A stretch of 64,000 nt of DNA. It comes from DASQMT01 sp963839615. GTDB taxonomy: Bacteria; Actinomycetota; Thermoleophilia; Solirubrobacterales; Solirubrobacteraceae. Position numbers and translations under genes: made by a program. This document shows positions 1 to 11,099 of the stretch, in pieces (within the stretch, counting starts at the first letter, position 1; each line of letters opens with the position of its first letter). The notes under the pieces were generated by a model. The model was not told the origin of the DNA. It searched no databases and saw only the letters and a program-made list of their open reading frames with translations. The DNA is taken from the NCBI GenBank assembly GCA_963839615.1, contig CAWIVY010000012.1, forward strand, positions 62,001 to 126,000, read 5' to 3'.

Positions 1-124
1 CGAGCAGCTGCTCGAGGCGATCGCCTACGTGTCGCTGGAATCGCTGACGGCGATGGTCAACATCGCCGGCGAGGTACCCGTCGACGGGTCCGTCGAGGAC
101 ACGCGCGTCCTACGGGCCGCGTAG
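1..124 (+). CDS. C-terminal fragment, probable carboxymuconolactone decarboxylase/AhpD-like protein (partial)
   Basis: Only the last 40 codons are in the window (reading frame starts at base 2, stop TAG at 122-124). The fragment is an amphipathic helix with the pattern EAIAYVSLESLTAMVNIA followed by a short acidic tail. This resembles the last helix of carboxymuconolactone decarboxylase/alkylhydroperoxidase-like proteins, but no CxxC motif or other diagnostic residue is visible. The stop codon TAG is also the first three bases of the TAGGCT promoter hexamer of the next gene. The coding frame is well supported; the family assignment is a guess from a short helix. Confidence 0.4.
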   Translation, partial: EQLLEAIAYVSLESLTAMVNIAGEVPVDGSVEDTRVLRAA

Positions 125-127
125 GCT
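122..127 (+). promoter_or_regulatory. -10 hexamer TAGGCT, leaderless start of HxlR gene
   Basis: TAGGCT lies 8 nt before the ATG at 136. This spacing would start the transcript at or next to the A of the start codon. No Shine-Dalgarno sequence precedes the gene. Same arrangement as many genes in this window. Confidence 0.5.
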
Positions 128-135
128 TCCCGGCG

Positions 136-498
136 ATGAGACCGTCCGCCCCCAAGCGTACGGCCGTAGCGACGCTCGACCCTCCCGGGGAAGCGCACTG
201 CTGCCCGATCCTGCACGAGGCGGTCGAGCTGATCGGCAAGCGCTGGTCGGGCGCGATCATCGTCGTCCTGATCGAGGGTGGCCCGATGCGCTTCTCCGCG
301 ATCGCGCAGGCGATCCCGCAGCTCTCGGACCGGCTGCTCTCCGAGCGCATGAAGGAGCTCGAGGCGCGCGGGATCGTCGAGCGGCGCGTGCACGCCGAGT
401 CGCCGGCGCGCGTCGAGTACGCGCTGACCGAGATGGGCAAGGAGCTCGCGCCGACGCTGCAGCAGCTGAAGTCCTGGTCTCACCGCTGGCTGTCCTGA
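136..498 (+). CDS. HxlR-family winged-helix transcriptional regulator
   Basis: The 120-residue protein is nearly all one winged helix-turn-helix domain of the HxlR (MarR-like, DUF24) family. Diagnostic features are the N-terminal cysteine pair (HCCPI, residues about 22-26), the IGKRWSGAIIVVL helix, the recognition region LSDRLLSERMKELEARGIVER and the wing ending in EYALTEMGKEL. HxlR proteins are dimeric repressors or activators, often sensing redox or electrophile stress through the N-terminal Cys. The upstream gene is a possible CMD/AhpD-type enzyme, a common HxlR partner, so local control is plausible. The ATG at 136 is supported by the -10 hexamer 8 nt upstream. Confidence 0.88.
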   Translation: MRPSAPKRTAVATLDPPGEAHCCPILHEAVELIGKRWSGAIIVVLIEGGPMRFSAIAQAIPQLSDRLLSERMKELEARGIVERRVHAESPARVEYALTEMGKELAPTLQQLKSWSHRWLS

Positions 499-548
499 GC
501 GGGTCGAGGTTGTACCGGCGGTCCAGTGCCGTTGGCCCGCGGCTGCAC

Positions 549-554
549 TAGGCT
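549..554 (+). promoter_or_regulatory. -10 hexamer TAGGCT before glutamine synthetase
   Basis: TAGGCT ends 10 nt before the ATG at 565. This predicts a leader of only a few nucleotides. No Shine-Dalgarno sequence is seen. Confidence 0.4.
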
Positions 555-564
555 GCCGCGCACG

Positions 565-1906
565 ATGGACTCGCCCAGCACGCCCGCCGACGTCAAGGCG
601 CTCGCCGAGGAGCGCGGGATCCGCTTCATCCGGCTCTGGTTCACCGACATCCTCGGCCAGCTGAAGTCGTTCTCGATCAACGCCGCCGAGCTCGACGACG
701 CCTTCGAGGGCGGGATGGGCTTCGACGGCTCCTCGATCACCGGCTTCAACGCGATCGAGGAGTCCGACATGATCGCGGTGCCCGACGCGACCACGTTCGC
801 GGTGCTTCCGTGGCGCCCGGAGGACGAGGGCGGCGGCGTCGGGCGCATGTTCGCCGACATACGCACGCCCGAGGGCGAGCCCGTACGAGGGCGACCCGCG
901 CCACATCCTGCGCCGCGCTGAGCAGCGCATGCAGGACATGGGCTTCGAGAGCTTCAACGTCGGCCCGGAGCTCGAGTACTTCCTGTTCAAGGACTCCCGC
1001 TCGACCGAGGTGCTCGACGAGGGCGGCTACTTCGACCTGACGACGCTCGACGCCGGCTCGGACGTGCGGCGCGAGACGGTGCTCGCGCTCGAGAAGCTCG
1101 GCATCCAGGTCGAGTACTCCCACCACGAGGTCGGCCCCAGCCAGCACGAGATCGACATCCGCTACGGCAACGCGCTGAAGATCGCCGACGACTGCATGAC
1201 CTACCGCATCACGGTCAAGGAATACGCGCTCAAGAACGGCTGGCACGCGACGTTCATGCCGAAGCCGCTGTTCGGCAAGAACGGCTCGGGGATGCACACG
1301 CACCAGTCGCTGTTCCGCGGCGACTCGAACGCGTTCTACGACGCCGACGACAAGTACTTCCTCTCGGACATCGGCAAGGCCTTCATCGCCGGCCAGCTGC
1401 GCCACGCGCGCGAGATCTGCGCGATCTTCGCCCAGTGGGTCAACTCGTACAAGCGGCTCGTGCCGGGCTACGAGGCGCCGGTCTACGTGGCCTGGAGCCG
1501 GCGCAACCGCTCGGCGCTCGTGCGCGTGCCGCTGTATCACCCGGGCAAGGAGAAGGCCACGCGCATGGAGCTGCGCTGCCCGGATCCCGCCTGCAACCCG
1601 TACCTGACGTTCGCCGCGCTGCTGCAGGCCGGCCTCGAGGGGATCGAGAAGGGCTACGAGCTGCCCGAGCCGATGGAGAAGAACCTCTACCACCTGTCGC
1701 CCGACGACCGCCGCCGGCTCGGCATCGAGCAGCTCCCGGAGACGCTCGGCGAGGCGATCGAGCTGACCGCGGAGTCCGAGCTGGTGCTGCGCACGCTCGG
1801 CGAGCACACGTTCAACCGCTTCATCGAGATCAAGCGCCAGGAGTGGGAGGACTACCGCGTCCAGGTCACTCCCTGGGAGCTCGAGCGCTACCTCGGCATC
1901 CTCTAG
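565..1906 (+). pseudogene. glnA: Type I glutamine synthetase, single-base frameshift near 883
   Basis: Glutamine synthetase makes glutamine from glutamate, ammonia and ATP in the cytosol. Frame 1 (565 to about 882) gives the beta-grasp part with the MGFDGSSITGF loop. The rest continues in frame 2 from about 884, with GPELEYFLF, the NGSGMHTHQS ATP/glutamate site, YEAPVYVAW and PGKEKATRMELRCPDPACNPY, ending in QVTPWELERYLGIL. Removing one G near 883 gives a continuous 446-residue protein. This is the usual length of the short GSI-alpha type, which lacks the 25-residue insertion found in adenylylated enzymes. Every active-site segment is intact, so a sequencing insertion is more likely than decay. 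The start ATG at 565 has TAGGCT 10 nt upstream. The 3' end overlaps the convergent transporter gene by 4 bases. Confidence 0.85.
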
Positions 1907-4113
1907 CGCTCCGCGATCGGCTCCTGGCTCGGCACGCGGCCGTTGTGGACGTTCTCGCCCGGCCCGCCGCCGCTTTCGTCGTCCCCGTCGCGCCAACCGG
2001 TCGCGCCGTCGGTCTTGGCGAGGCTCGAGGGCCACCAGATCCGCGGCCCGATGTCGAGCACGAGCGCGGGGACGAGCACCGAGCGGACGATGAACGTGTC
2101 GAGCAGCACGCCGAACGCGATCACGAACCCGGTCTCCGTGAGGAACACGAGCGGCAGCAGCGCGAGCACCGAGAAGGTGCCGGCCAGCACGATGCCCGCC
2201 GAGGTGATCACGCCGCCGGTCACCGCCAGGCCACGCACCATCCCCTGGCGCGTCCCGTGCCGCAGCGTCTCCTCGCGGACGCGCGCCATCAGGAAGATGT
2301 TGTAGTCGATCCCCAGCGCCACGAGGAAGATGAACGCGAACAGCGGGAACGACGGATCGACGCCGGCGAAGCCGAAGATCACCTCGAAGACGACAACGCT
2401 GATCCCCAGCGCGGCCGCGAACGAGAGGATCACCGTCGCGATCAGCAGCAGTGGAGCGAGCAGCGACCGCAGCAGCAGCACCAGCACGAGCAGCACGACC
2501 ACGAGCGCGATCGGGATGATCACGCGCGTGTCGCGCGTGGCCGCCTGGCGCACGTCGTACTCGATCGCCGACGGCCCGCCGACGAGCACCCCGGGCCCGC
2601 CGGCCTGCTTGACGGTCGCGCGGATGCCGGGGATCAGGGCGAACGCCTCCGTCGAGTAGGGCTCGGGTTCGAGCACGGCGTTGATCAGCGTGCCCGGAGG
2701 GCCTTCGATGTTGGCCGGTAGGACCTCCGCGACGCCCCCGGCCTGCTCCAGCGCGCCGGTGACCGCTTCGACGTCGCCTCCCCGTGGCACGATCACCTCG
2801 GTCGCCGCGCTTGCGCCGGCGGGGAACGACTTGGCCAGGATCTCCTGGCCGGCGAGCGACTCGACCTCGTCGCGATACGCGTCGGCCTGCGTCAGATCCG
2901 TCTCGATCGTGATCAGGCCGAGCGCGCCGACTGCCAGCAGCGCGATCGTGCCGATCCAGATCCGGCGCGGGCCGCGCGCCACGCGTTCGCCGACGCGGCG
3001 CCACGCGCCGTGCGTCTCGTCGGCGCCCTCGTCGCCGAAGTGCGGGATGCCGTTGCCCCAGCCGAACATCGGCGGGTGCCAGAACGCGCGGCGGCCGCAG
3101 ATCACGAGCAGCGCGGGCAGCAGCGTGAGCATCGAGACCATCGCGACGGCGATGCCGAGCGCGCCGATCGGGCCGAGCCCGGCGGTGCCCTCGACCTGGG
3201 CGATCGTCAGGCACAGCAGCGCGCAGATCACCGTCGCACCCGAGGCGACGATCGCCGGACCGGCCGTGCGCAGCGCGAGCGCCATCGCCTCGTGCTTGTC
3301 CTCGTGCTTGCGCAGCTCCTCGCGGTAACGCGAGACCAGCAGCAGCGCATAGTCGGTCCCGGCCCCGAGCACGAGGATCGACAGGATCGCGGACGACTGC
3401 CCGTTGACGGTCACGCCCAGCTCGGTCAGCCCGTAGCCGATCGAGCGCGTCGAGAACTCCGCGAACACGACCGCGAACAGCGGGATCCAGAGGAAGATCG
3501 GGCTGCGGTAGATGAGGATCAGCAGGATGACGACGATCAGCAGCGCGGCGCCGAGCAGCGTCCCGTTGATGTTCTCGAACACCTTGATCGCGTCGGCCGC
3601 GAATCCGGCGGGGCCGGTGACCTTGACCGCGAGCCCGCCGCCCGGGTCGCTGACGCGCTCGCGGATGTCGTCGATCGGGTCGAGGATGGTCTCGCCGTCG
3701 CCGTCGCCCGTGACGTTGCCGATCAGCAGCGCGGCGTCGCCCGACTCCGACGGGCGCGGCTCGGCGAACGGCGACACGGCCCTGTAGATGTCGCCCTCGT
3801 TCTGCTCGATCGCGCCGTTGAGCTCCGCGCGATCGGCGTCGATCCGGTTCCGATCCTCGCGGCTGAGCCCGCCTTCGCGCCTGTAGACGATCACGATCGG
3901 CGCCTGCTCACCGCCCTGCAGCTCCTCGGAGAGGACGAGCGCGTCGGTCGACTCGGCGTCGCTGGGCAGGAAGCTCGTCGACTCGTTGTTCTCGGCGTCC
4001 GAGAACTTACCCGGCAGGTTCGCGGCGCCCGAGGCAAACAGCGCGAGCACGCACACGGCGAGGACCACGAACTTGGCCACGCGGCCGGCGGGAAAGGTCA
4101 AGAGGCGGCTCAC
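1903..4113 (-). CDS. MMPL/RND-family lipid or hydrophobe exporter
   Basis: 736 residues with the two-fold MMPL architecture. TM1 (about residues 12-32) is followed by a large extracytoplasmic loop, then five membrane segments with the signature GAGTDYALLLVSRYREE (about residue 252). A second loop and a second membrane block follow, with GIDYNIFLMARVREE near residue 600. The two Asp-Tyr pairs are the proton-relay positions of this family (MmpL3-like), which exports lipids or hydrophobic compounds using proton motive force. The C-terminus is a short hydrophilic tail. Start is GTG at 4113 with AGGAG about 10 nt upstream. The gene stands alone, divergent from a secreted-protein gene and convergent with glutamine synthetase. 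The substrate cannot be deduced. Confidence 0.88.
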   Translation of the reverse strand: MSRLLTFPAGRVAKFVVLAVCVLALFASGAANLPGKFSDAENNESTSFLPSDAESTDALVLSEELQGGEQAPIVIVYRREGGLSREDRNRIDADRAELNGAIEQNEGDIYRAVSPFAEPRPSESGDAALLIGNVTGDGDGETILDPIDDIRERVSDPGGGLAVKVTGPAGFAADAIKVFENINGTLLGAALLIVVILLILIYRSPIFLWIPLFAVVFAEFSTRSIGYGLTELGVTVNGQSSAILSILVLGAGTDYALLLVSRYREELRKHEDKHEAMALALRTAGPAIVASGATVICALLCLTIAQVEGTAGLGPIGALGIAVAMVSMLTLLPALLVICGRRAFWHPPMFGWGNGIPHFGDEGADETHGAWRRVGERVARGPRRIWIGTIALLAVGALGLITIETDLTQADAYRDEVESLAGQEILAKSFPAGASAATEVIVPRGGDVEAVTGALEQAGGVAEVLPANIEGPPGTLINAVLEPEPYSTEAFALIPGIRATVKQAGGPGVLVGGPSAIEYDVRQAATRDTRVIIPIALVVVLLVLVLLLRSLLAPLLLIATVILSFAAALGISVVVFEVIFGFAGVDPSFPLFAFIFLVALGIDYNIFLMARVREETLRHGTRQGMVRGLAVTGGVITSAGIVLAGTFSVLALLPLVFLTETGFVIAFGVLLDTFIVRSVLVPALVLDIGPRIWWPSSLAKTDGATGWRDGDDESGGGPGENVHNGRVPSQEPIAER

Positions 4114-4238
4114 GGCTGGGGAGCTCCTGCGGCGAGGGGGGTCAGGGGCGGATCTACGATACGCGCCGAGTGGGCGGGGGGATGCCCCCTACTCCCCGCA
4201 GGGTTGCGTCGCTTCCCCGGATCGATGATGATCGGCCG

Positions 4239-5906
4239 GTGAGCAGACACGGACGTCGGCTGGGGACGGTGGCACTCGCCGCGCTCGCCGTACACGGAGG
4301 TGCCACGACTGCGGGCGCGAGCTTCACGCAGGAGCCGGGCTCGCCGGTCGACGTGGGCTTGCACCCGACCGGGGTGCTGACCGCCGATTTCAACAAGGAC
4401 GGACGGCCCGATTTCCTCAGCATCGACGAAGCGACGGTCTCCGTCCTGCTGCGTCAGGCGACAGGGGGCTACGAGCTGGGGCCGGGATCGCCGATCCCGG
4501 CCGGCGCGGGACCGAGCGGCGCAGCCGTCGCGGACTTCAACGGCGACACGTTCCTCGACATCGCGGTCTCCAACTTCGTCGACCAGAACGTCGCCATCCT
4601 TCTCCGGCAGTCGGACGGCAGCTTCGCGCCTGGGTTGGGCTCGCCGATCGCCCTCGGCTTCCAGCCGGGCGCGATCGCCACGGGCGATTTCGCCGGTGAC
4701 GGCGCTACCGACATCGCGGTGACCAACTACTTCGGCGGCGGTGTCAGGATCCTCCGCAGGGCCGCCAGCGGATTCGCCTTCGTGTCCGGAACCCGGCCGA
4801 CCGGGACGAACCCGCGCTCGATCGCGGCGGCGGACTTCGACGGCGCCGGTGGGACCGACCTCGCCATCACGAACGCCGGCTCGAGCTCGGTCACGGTCCT
4901 GCTCCGCAACGGCACGACGTTCACGCAGGAGACGGGCTCGCCGATCACGGTCGGGCCCACTCCGTCGGGAATTCTCGCGCGCGACTTCGACGGCGACGGC
5001 CGGCCGGACCTGGCAGTCGCGAACTACGGCGAGGACAAGGTCAGGCTGCTGTTGCGGAAAGCCGCGGGAGGGTTCGCGCAGGCGCTCGGCTCGCCGTTCT
5101 CGGTCGGCGACGGTCCTGTCGGAATCGCCAGCGGCGACTTCAACTCGGACGGCCTGCCGGACCTCGTGACCGGCAACCAGGCGGCGAGTACCGCCTCGGT
5201 ACTGCTCCGTACCGCCGGCGGTGGCTTCGTTCAGGACCCGAGCTCGCCTGTGGCGACCGACACCGGCGCGAGCGGCGTGGCCGTCGCCGACGTGGATGCC
5301 GACACCCGGCCCGACATCGCGGTGGCGAACTACACCGACAGCAGCGTCACGATCCTGCTCAACGGCACCCCGTTCCCGCCCCCGCCGCCGCCACCGCCAC
5401 CGCCGAATCTCGACGTCGACGGCGACGGCGTGCAGATTCCGACGGACTGCGACGACGGCAATCCGGCGATCCGGCCCGGCGCGCCCGACACGCCCGGTGA
5501 CGGGATCGACCAGGACTGCAGCGGCGCCGACGCCCCCTATCCGCTGCTCGACCGGCGCATCGAGGGTTTCCTCAGCACGTTCCCGGTCGGCCGCTACACG
5601 AAGTTCACCTCGCTGGCGGTCAAGCCGGTGCGCGCCGGCGACACCCTGCGGCTCACCTGTCGCGGCCGCGGCTGCATCCGCCGCAACAAGACGGTGCGGG
5701 TGCGCAAGGACCGCAAGCAGGTCTCGCTACTGCGCCACATCAAGCGTGCGCGGCTGCGGCGCGGTGCGGTCGTGCAGCTGCGTGTGACTCGGCCCGGCAC
5801 GATCGGGCGCGTCGGCAAGTGGAAGATCCGCGCCCCGAAGAACCCGATCATCTCGCGCAAGTGCCTGGCGCCCGGCGCCAAGCGTCCGACGCGCTGCCCG
5901 AGCTGA
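4239..5906 (+). CDS. Secreted FG-GAP/VCBS-repeat beta-propeller protein with MopE-type calcium motif
   Basis: The frame is open from 4170, but GTG 4239 gives a normal signal peptide (RRLGTVALAALAVHGGATTAGA), so it is preferred; the product is then about 555 residues. Seven FG-GAP/VCBS repeats of the form VADFNGDxxxDIAVxN (first ADFNKDGRPDF, last ADVDADTRPDI) form a predicted extracellular Ca-binding beta-propeller. A run of ten prolines leads to DVDGDGVQIPTDCDDGNPAIRPGAPD, a MopE-like putative metal-binding motif with two Cys. The final ~115 residues are very basic, with two cysteine pairs (TCRGRGC, RKC...RC), and resemble the beta-sandwich tails of other secreted proteins of this group. No enzymatic domain is present; adhesion or wall association is likely. 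Confidence 0.8.
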   Translation: MSRHGRRLGTVALAALAVHGGATTAGASFTQEPGSPVDVGLHPTGVLTADFNKDGRPDFLSIDEATVSVLLRQATGGYELGPGSPIPAGAGPSGAAVADFNGDTFLDIAVSNFVDQNVAILLRQSDGSFAPGLGSPIALGFQPGAIATGDFAGDGATDIAVTNYFGGGVRILRRAASGFAFVSGTRPTGTNPRSIAAADFDGAGGTDLAITNAGSSSVTVLLRNGTTFTQETGSPITVGPTPSGILARDFDGDGRPDLAVANYGEDKVRLLLRKAAGGFAQALGSPFSVGDGPVGIASGDFNSDGLPDLVTGNQAASTASVLLRTAGGGFVQDPSSPVATDTGASGVAVADVDADTRPDIAVANYTDSSVTILLNGTPFPPPPPPPPPPNLDVDGDGVQIPTDCDDGNPAIRPGAPDTPGDGIDQDCSGADAPYPLLDRRIEGFLSTFPVGRYTKFTSLAVKPVRAGDTLRLTCRGRGCIRRNKTVRVRKDRKQVSLLRHIKRARLRRGAVVQLRVTRPGTIGRVGKWKIRAPKNPIISRKCLAPGAKRPTRCPS

Positions 5907-7865
<1,959 letters not shown>

Positions 7866-7876
7866 TGGCAGGTGCG

Positions 7877-7882
7877 TACAGT
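7877..7882 (+). promoter_or_regulatory. -10 hexamer TACAGT, leaderless start of ridA
   Basis: TACAGT ends 8 nt before the ATG at 7891, with no Shine-Dalgarno sequence in between. This predicts transcription from the start codon. Confidence 0.45.
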
Positions 7883-7890
7883 GCCTTTCC

Positions 7891-8280
7891 ATGTCCCATC
7901 ATCGCGAAACCGTCACGGCGGTCGGTGCCCCGCAGGCGGCCGGCCCCTATTCCCACGCCGTCAAGAGCGGCGGGCTGATCTTCCTCTCCGGGCAGACGCC
8001 GATCGATCCCGACACCGGCAACCTCGTCGAGGGGGACATCGGCGCGCAGACGAAGCGCTGCCTCGAGAACCTCGCGATCGTCGCTGCCGCCGCCGGCGCG
8101 TCGCTCGAGGATGCCGTGCGCTGCGGGATCTACGTCACCGACATGGCGACGTTCAAGGACGTCAACACCGCCTACGGCGGCTTCTTCGGCGATGCCCCGC
8201 CGGCACGCAGCACGATCGGCGTCGCCTCGCTCCCGCTCGGGGCCGACGTCGAGATCGACGCGATCCTTGCCGTCCCGTAA
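7891..8280 (+). CDS. ridA: RidA-family enamine/imine deaminase
   Basis: 129 residues covering the whole YjgF/YER057c/UK114 fold. Family marks are PQAAGPYSHAVKSGGLIFLSGQ, GIYVTDMATFKDVN and PARSTIGVASLPLGADVEIDAI. The Arg in PARST (about residue 105) binds the carboxylate of the substrate in active RidA. These trimeric proteins hydrolyse the reactive 2-aminoacrylate or 2-aminocrotonate released by PLP enzymes such as threonine dehydratase. That enzyme is encoded 26 bases downstream, so the pair fits the known RidA-IlvA partnership. ATG start at 7891. Confidence 0.92.
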   Translation: MSHHRETVTAVGAPQAAGPYSHAVKSGGLIFLSGQTPIDPDTGNLVEGDIGAQTKRCLENLAIVAAAAGASLEDAVRCGIYVTDMATFKDVNTAYGGFFGDAPPARSTIGVASLPLGADVEIDAILAVP

Positions 8281-8306
8281 ACGTAACTGGCCCGAGCGAG
8301 GCCACC

Positions 8307-9551
8307 TTGAGTAGACCGCCCACCCGGGTGGGCTCGCGAGGGCCGACTGCATCCGACATACAGGCGGCCTGGCCCGAGGTCGAGCGCGTAGCCCGGCGCA
8401 CGCCGGTCCTCTCGACGCGCACGATCTCCGAGCGAGCCGGGGGGAAGGTGGCGCTGAAGGCCGAGAACCTCCAGCTCACGGGATCGTTCAAGGTGCGCGG
8501 CGCCTCGGCCAAGCTGGCCGCGCTGGGCGAGGAGGGCTGCGCACACGGCGTCGTCGCCGCATCGGCCGGCAACCACGCCCAGGGACTCGCAGCGGCCGCG
8601 GCGGCGCGCGGAGTGCTGTGCGAGGTGTTCGTCCCCGCCGACGCCCCGATCTCCAAGGCCGAGGCGGCCCGCGGCCAGGGCGCGATCGTGCACGTCGGCG
8701 GCGCGTCGCTGGACGAGTGCCTCGCCGCGGCGCACGAGCGCGCACGCGAGGGCGGGCTGGCGTTCGTGCATCCGTTCGACGACCCGGACATCGTGGCCGG
8801 CCAGGGATCGCTCGGGCTCGAGCTGCTCGAGGAGGTGCCCGATCTCGCCAAGCTGGTCGTGCCGGTCGGCGGCGGCGGGCTGGCCTCCGGCGTTGCGATC
8901 GCGGTCAAGTCGGCGCGCCCGGAGATCGAGGTCGTCGGCGTGCAGGTCGCCGCCTGCGCCCCCTTCCCGGCCTCGCTGGAGCAGGGCAGGCCGGTCCCTG
9001 CCGAGTCGGCGCTCACGATCGCCGACGGGATCGCGGTCAAGCGCCCCGGCGACCTCACGCTCGCGCTGCTCGGCGAGTGGCTGGACGGGATGGCCGTGGT
9101 CGACGACGAGGACGTGGCCGAGGCGATGGTCGTGCTGCTCGAACGCTGCAAGCTCGTCGTCGAGGGTGCCGGGGCCGTCGGCGTGGCGGCGCTGCTCGGT
9201 GGCCAGGTGGCCCCCGCGGCGGGCGGGACGACGGTCGCGATCCTGTCGGGCGGGAACGTCGACCCGGGTCTGCTGCTCTCGATCGCACGCCGGCACGAGA
9301 CGCTCGCCGGCCGCCGCCTGATCGCCCTGACGCGCGTCCCCGACCGGCCGGGCGCGCTGGCCCGGCTGCTTGCCTGCGTCGCCGAGGCGGGCGGGAACAT
9401 CGTCGACGTCTCGCACGTGCGCGAAGGGTTCGACCTGCACGTGCGCGAGACCGCGGTCGAGCTCGTGCTCGAGACGCGCGGGCGCGACCACGCCGACCGC
9501 GTGATGCACGCGATGCGTGCCGCCGGGTATCCGGCGCAGCCGCTCGAGTAG
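8307..9551 (+). CDS. ilvA: Threonine ammonia-lyase (threonine dehydratase) with C-terminal ACT domain
   Basis: PLP enzyme that converts threonine to 2-oxobutanoate and ammonia, feeding isoleucine synthesis or catabolism. The PLP lysine sits in LTGSFKVRGA (about residue 62). ASAGNHAQGLA and the phosphate loop VPVGGGGLASG follow. A single ACT domain (about residues 335-410: LTRVPDRPGALARLL) ends the 414-residue protein. This is the short, single-ACT type rather than the long E. coli IlvA. The frame is open far upstream into ridA; TTG 8307 with a GAGG 5 nt before, or GTG 8328, are the likely starts. Cotranscribed with ridA. Confidence 0.9.
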   Translation: MSRPPTRVGSRGPTASDIQAAWPEVERVARRTPVLSTRTISERAGGKVALKAENLQLTGSFKVRGASAKLAALGEEGCAHGVVAASAGNHAQGLAAAAAARGVLCEVFVPADAPISKAEAARGQGAIVHVGGASLDECLAAAHERAREGGLAFVHPFDDPDIVAGQGSLGLELLEEVPDLAKLVVPVGGGGLASGVAIAVKSARPEIEVVGVQVAACAPFPASLEQGRPVPAESALTIADGIAVKRPGDLTLALLGEWLDGMAVVDDEDVAEAMVVLLERCKLVVEGAGAVGVAALLGGQVAPAAGGTTVAILSGGNVDPGLLLSIARRHETLAGRRLIALTRVPDRPGALARLLACVAEAGGNIVDVSHVREGFDLHVRETAVELVLETRGRDHADRVMHAMRAAGYPAQPLE

Positions 9552-9639
9552 ACCCTCCCGCATTCGCACGCGGACCGCCGCTAAGGGCACGAACCGCGGC
9601 CGTTCGGGCAGCCCGCTGCGCACAACCGTCCGCTGGCCC

Positions 9640-9669
9640 TTGACCCGAGCACACCGGTTCTGGTCGAAT
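9640..9669 (+). promoter_or_regulatory. Possible sigma-70-type promoter for the anchor-L protein gene
   Basis: TTGACC (9640-9645) and TCGAAT (9664-9669) are separated by 18 bases, about 40 bases upstream of the ATG at 9708. GGAGGG at 9695-9700 is the ribosome-binding site. The -10 match is only partial. Nothing else was seen in the 156-base gap from 9552. Confidence 0.3.
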
Positions 9670-9707
9670 CGACGCTCCGGGAAGTAGAGACCACGGAGGG
9701 AAGCGCT

Positions 9708-11027
9708 ATGGATGGGCATTCAGGGCGAGCGCCGGCACGACGCCGGCGGAGGGCCGCGGCCATCGCGGTCGGAACGATCGCCGCACTGGGGGTGATGAGC
9801 GCGTCCGCGTGGGCGACGATCATCCCCGAGTACGACCCTGATGTGGTCGCCGAAGCGATCGTCGACGATCCGACAACCCTCGACCCGGCCATCACGGATT
9901 GGCAGGAGCTCGCTACGCCGGTGCCGTCGCCGGTGCCTGCCCCGGGCGACGTGCATGACCCGTTCCCGGCTGCCGTGTCCGAGGAACCGCTCGGCGGATT
10001 CCCGACATCGCCCGCGAGCTTCGCGATCTTGAGCACCGGCGACGTCCAGATCGCCGACACGCCGAACGACGGCGAGGGCGAGGGAGACAGCCTGGACAAC
10101 CCCGACCTGACCGATCCACTGCCTGATAGCGACAACGGTGCGCTGCACGGTGACACGGATAACGACGTCACGGTCTTGAAGCTCGGCGTGATCGTTCCCG
10201 ACGGCATGAACTGCGTCGCTCTCGATTACCGCTTCCTCACCGAGGAGTTCGAGGAGTACGTGGGTTCAACGTTCAACGACGCGTTCATCGCCGAGATCGA
10301 CAACCTGACCTGGAGCACGAGCAACGACGTCATCTCCCACACCGGCGATTTCGCCACCGCGCCGAGCGGTGAGCCGGTCAGCGTGGACGGTGTCGGCGGT
10401 GTCGCGATGACGCGCGAGGAGGCCGTGGGCACGACGTATGACGGCGCTACCGGCCGAGTTACGACGAAGAACCCGATCACACCCGGGCCGCACACGATCT
10501 ATCTCTCGATCTTCGATCAGGGCGACGAGATCCTGGATTCGGCCGTGATGCTCGACCGGCTCGCGTTCATCACCGAGGACCCGAGCACGTGCAAGCCGCC
10601 GGAGGTGCCGGTCGTCTTGCCGCCGCCCCCACCGCCGCCGCCCGGACCCCCGCCGCCGCCCCCGCCGCCGAACGACATCTCCACCCCCGGTGGCAGCGTG
10701 ACGTTCAACAACGGCACCTTCACCGTGCCGGTCACGGTGCCCGGCCCTGGCACGCTCAGCGCGGCCCAGGCCCCGGCAGCGACCACGTCACGGGTGACCG
10801 CAGCGGCGGCCGCCAAGAAGAAGAAGCTGGTCAAGCGTGCCACGAAGACGGTCACGCAAGCCGGTGTGGTGAAGCTGAAGATGAAGCTCACCAAGAAGGG
10901 CAAGCGCGTGCTCAGGAGGAAGGGCAAGGTCAAGGTCAGGCTGGCCATCACCTTCACCCCGACGGGCGGCACCGCCAACACCGAGGTGACCAGGTTCACG
11001 ATCAAGAAGAAGAAGAAGCGGCGCTGA
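9708..11027 (+). CDS. Secreted protein with choice-of-anchor L-type domain and lysine-rich tail
   Basis: 439 residues. A basic N-terminus and hydrophobic stretch (AAAIAVGTIAALGVMSASAWA) form a Sec signal peptide. Residues about 40-300 match the choice-of-anchor L pattern: FAILSTGDVQIA, DYRFLTEEFEEYVGSTFNDAF, then PHTIYLSIFDQGDEILDSAVML. A linker of two long proline runs follows. The last 100 residues are strongly basic (AKKKKLVKRATKTV, KKKKKRR at the end), possibly binding anionic wall polymers. No catalytic motif is visible. GGAGGG precedes the ATG, and the gene ends just before a strong hairpin terminator, so it is probably monocistronic. Confidence 0.75.
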   Translation: MDGHSGRAPARRRRRAAAIAVGTIAALGVMSASAWATIIPEYDPDVVAEAIVDDPTTLDPAITDWQELATPVPSPVPAPGDVHDPFPAAVSEEPLGGFPTSPASFAILSTGDVQIADTPNDGEGEGDSLDNPDLTDPLPDSDNGALHGDTDNDVTVLKLGVIVPDGMNCVALDYRFLTEEFEEYVGSTFNDAFIAEIDNLTWSTSNDVISHTGDFATAPSGEPVSVDGVGGVAMTREEAVGTTYDGATGRVTTKNPITPGPHTIYLSIFDQGDEILDSAVMLDRLAFITEDPSTCKPPEVPVVLPPPPPPPPGPPPPPPPPNDISTPGGSVTFNNGTFTVPVTVPGPGTLSAAQAPAATTSRVTAAAAAKKKKLVKRATKTVTQAGVVKLKMKLTKKGKRVLRRKGKVKVRLAITFTPTGGTANTEVTRFTIKKKKKRR

Positions 11028-11040
11028 CGCGCTGATCGCC

Positions 11041-11080
11041 GATGACGGGGGCGTCGAACCTGACGCCCCCGTCATCTTTA
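11041..11080 (+). terminator. Intrinsic terminator
   Basis: A perfect 15-bp inverted repeat (gatgacgggggcgtc, loop gaacct, gacgcccccgtcatc) is followed by TTTA, 14 bases after the stop of the anchor-L protein gene. Confidence 0.75.
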
Positions 11081-11099
11081 CCTCTAACCTGTCCTGACG

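Noticed and set aside
565..1906. Programmed ribosomal frameshifting in glutamine synthetase or the other split genes
   Set aside because: No slippery heptamer or downstream structure recurs at the sites, directions differ, and one gene would need six events. Sequencing indels explain the pattern better.
746..3214. Very long open frames opposite or out of phase with real genes (also 34137-36314, 52255-54906, 10788-12659)
   Set aside because: In DNA this GC-rich, stop codons are rare in antisense frames. The translations are Arg/Ala/Gly-rich with no domain, while the other strand encodes recognisable proteins.
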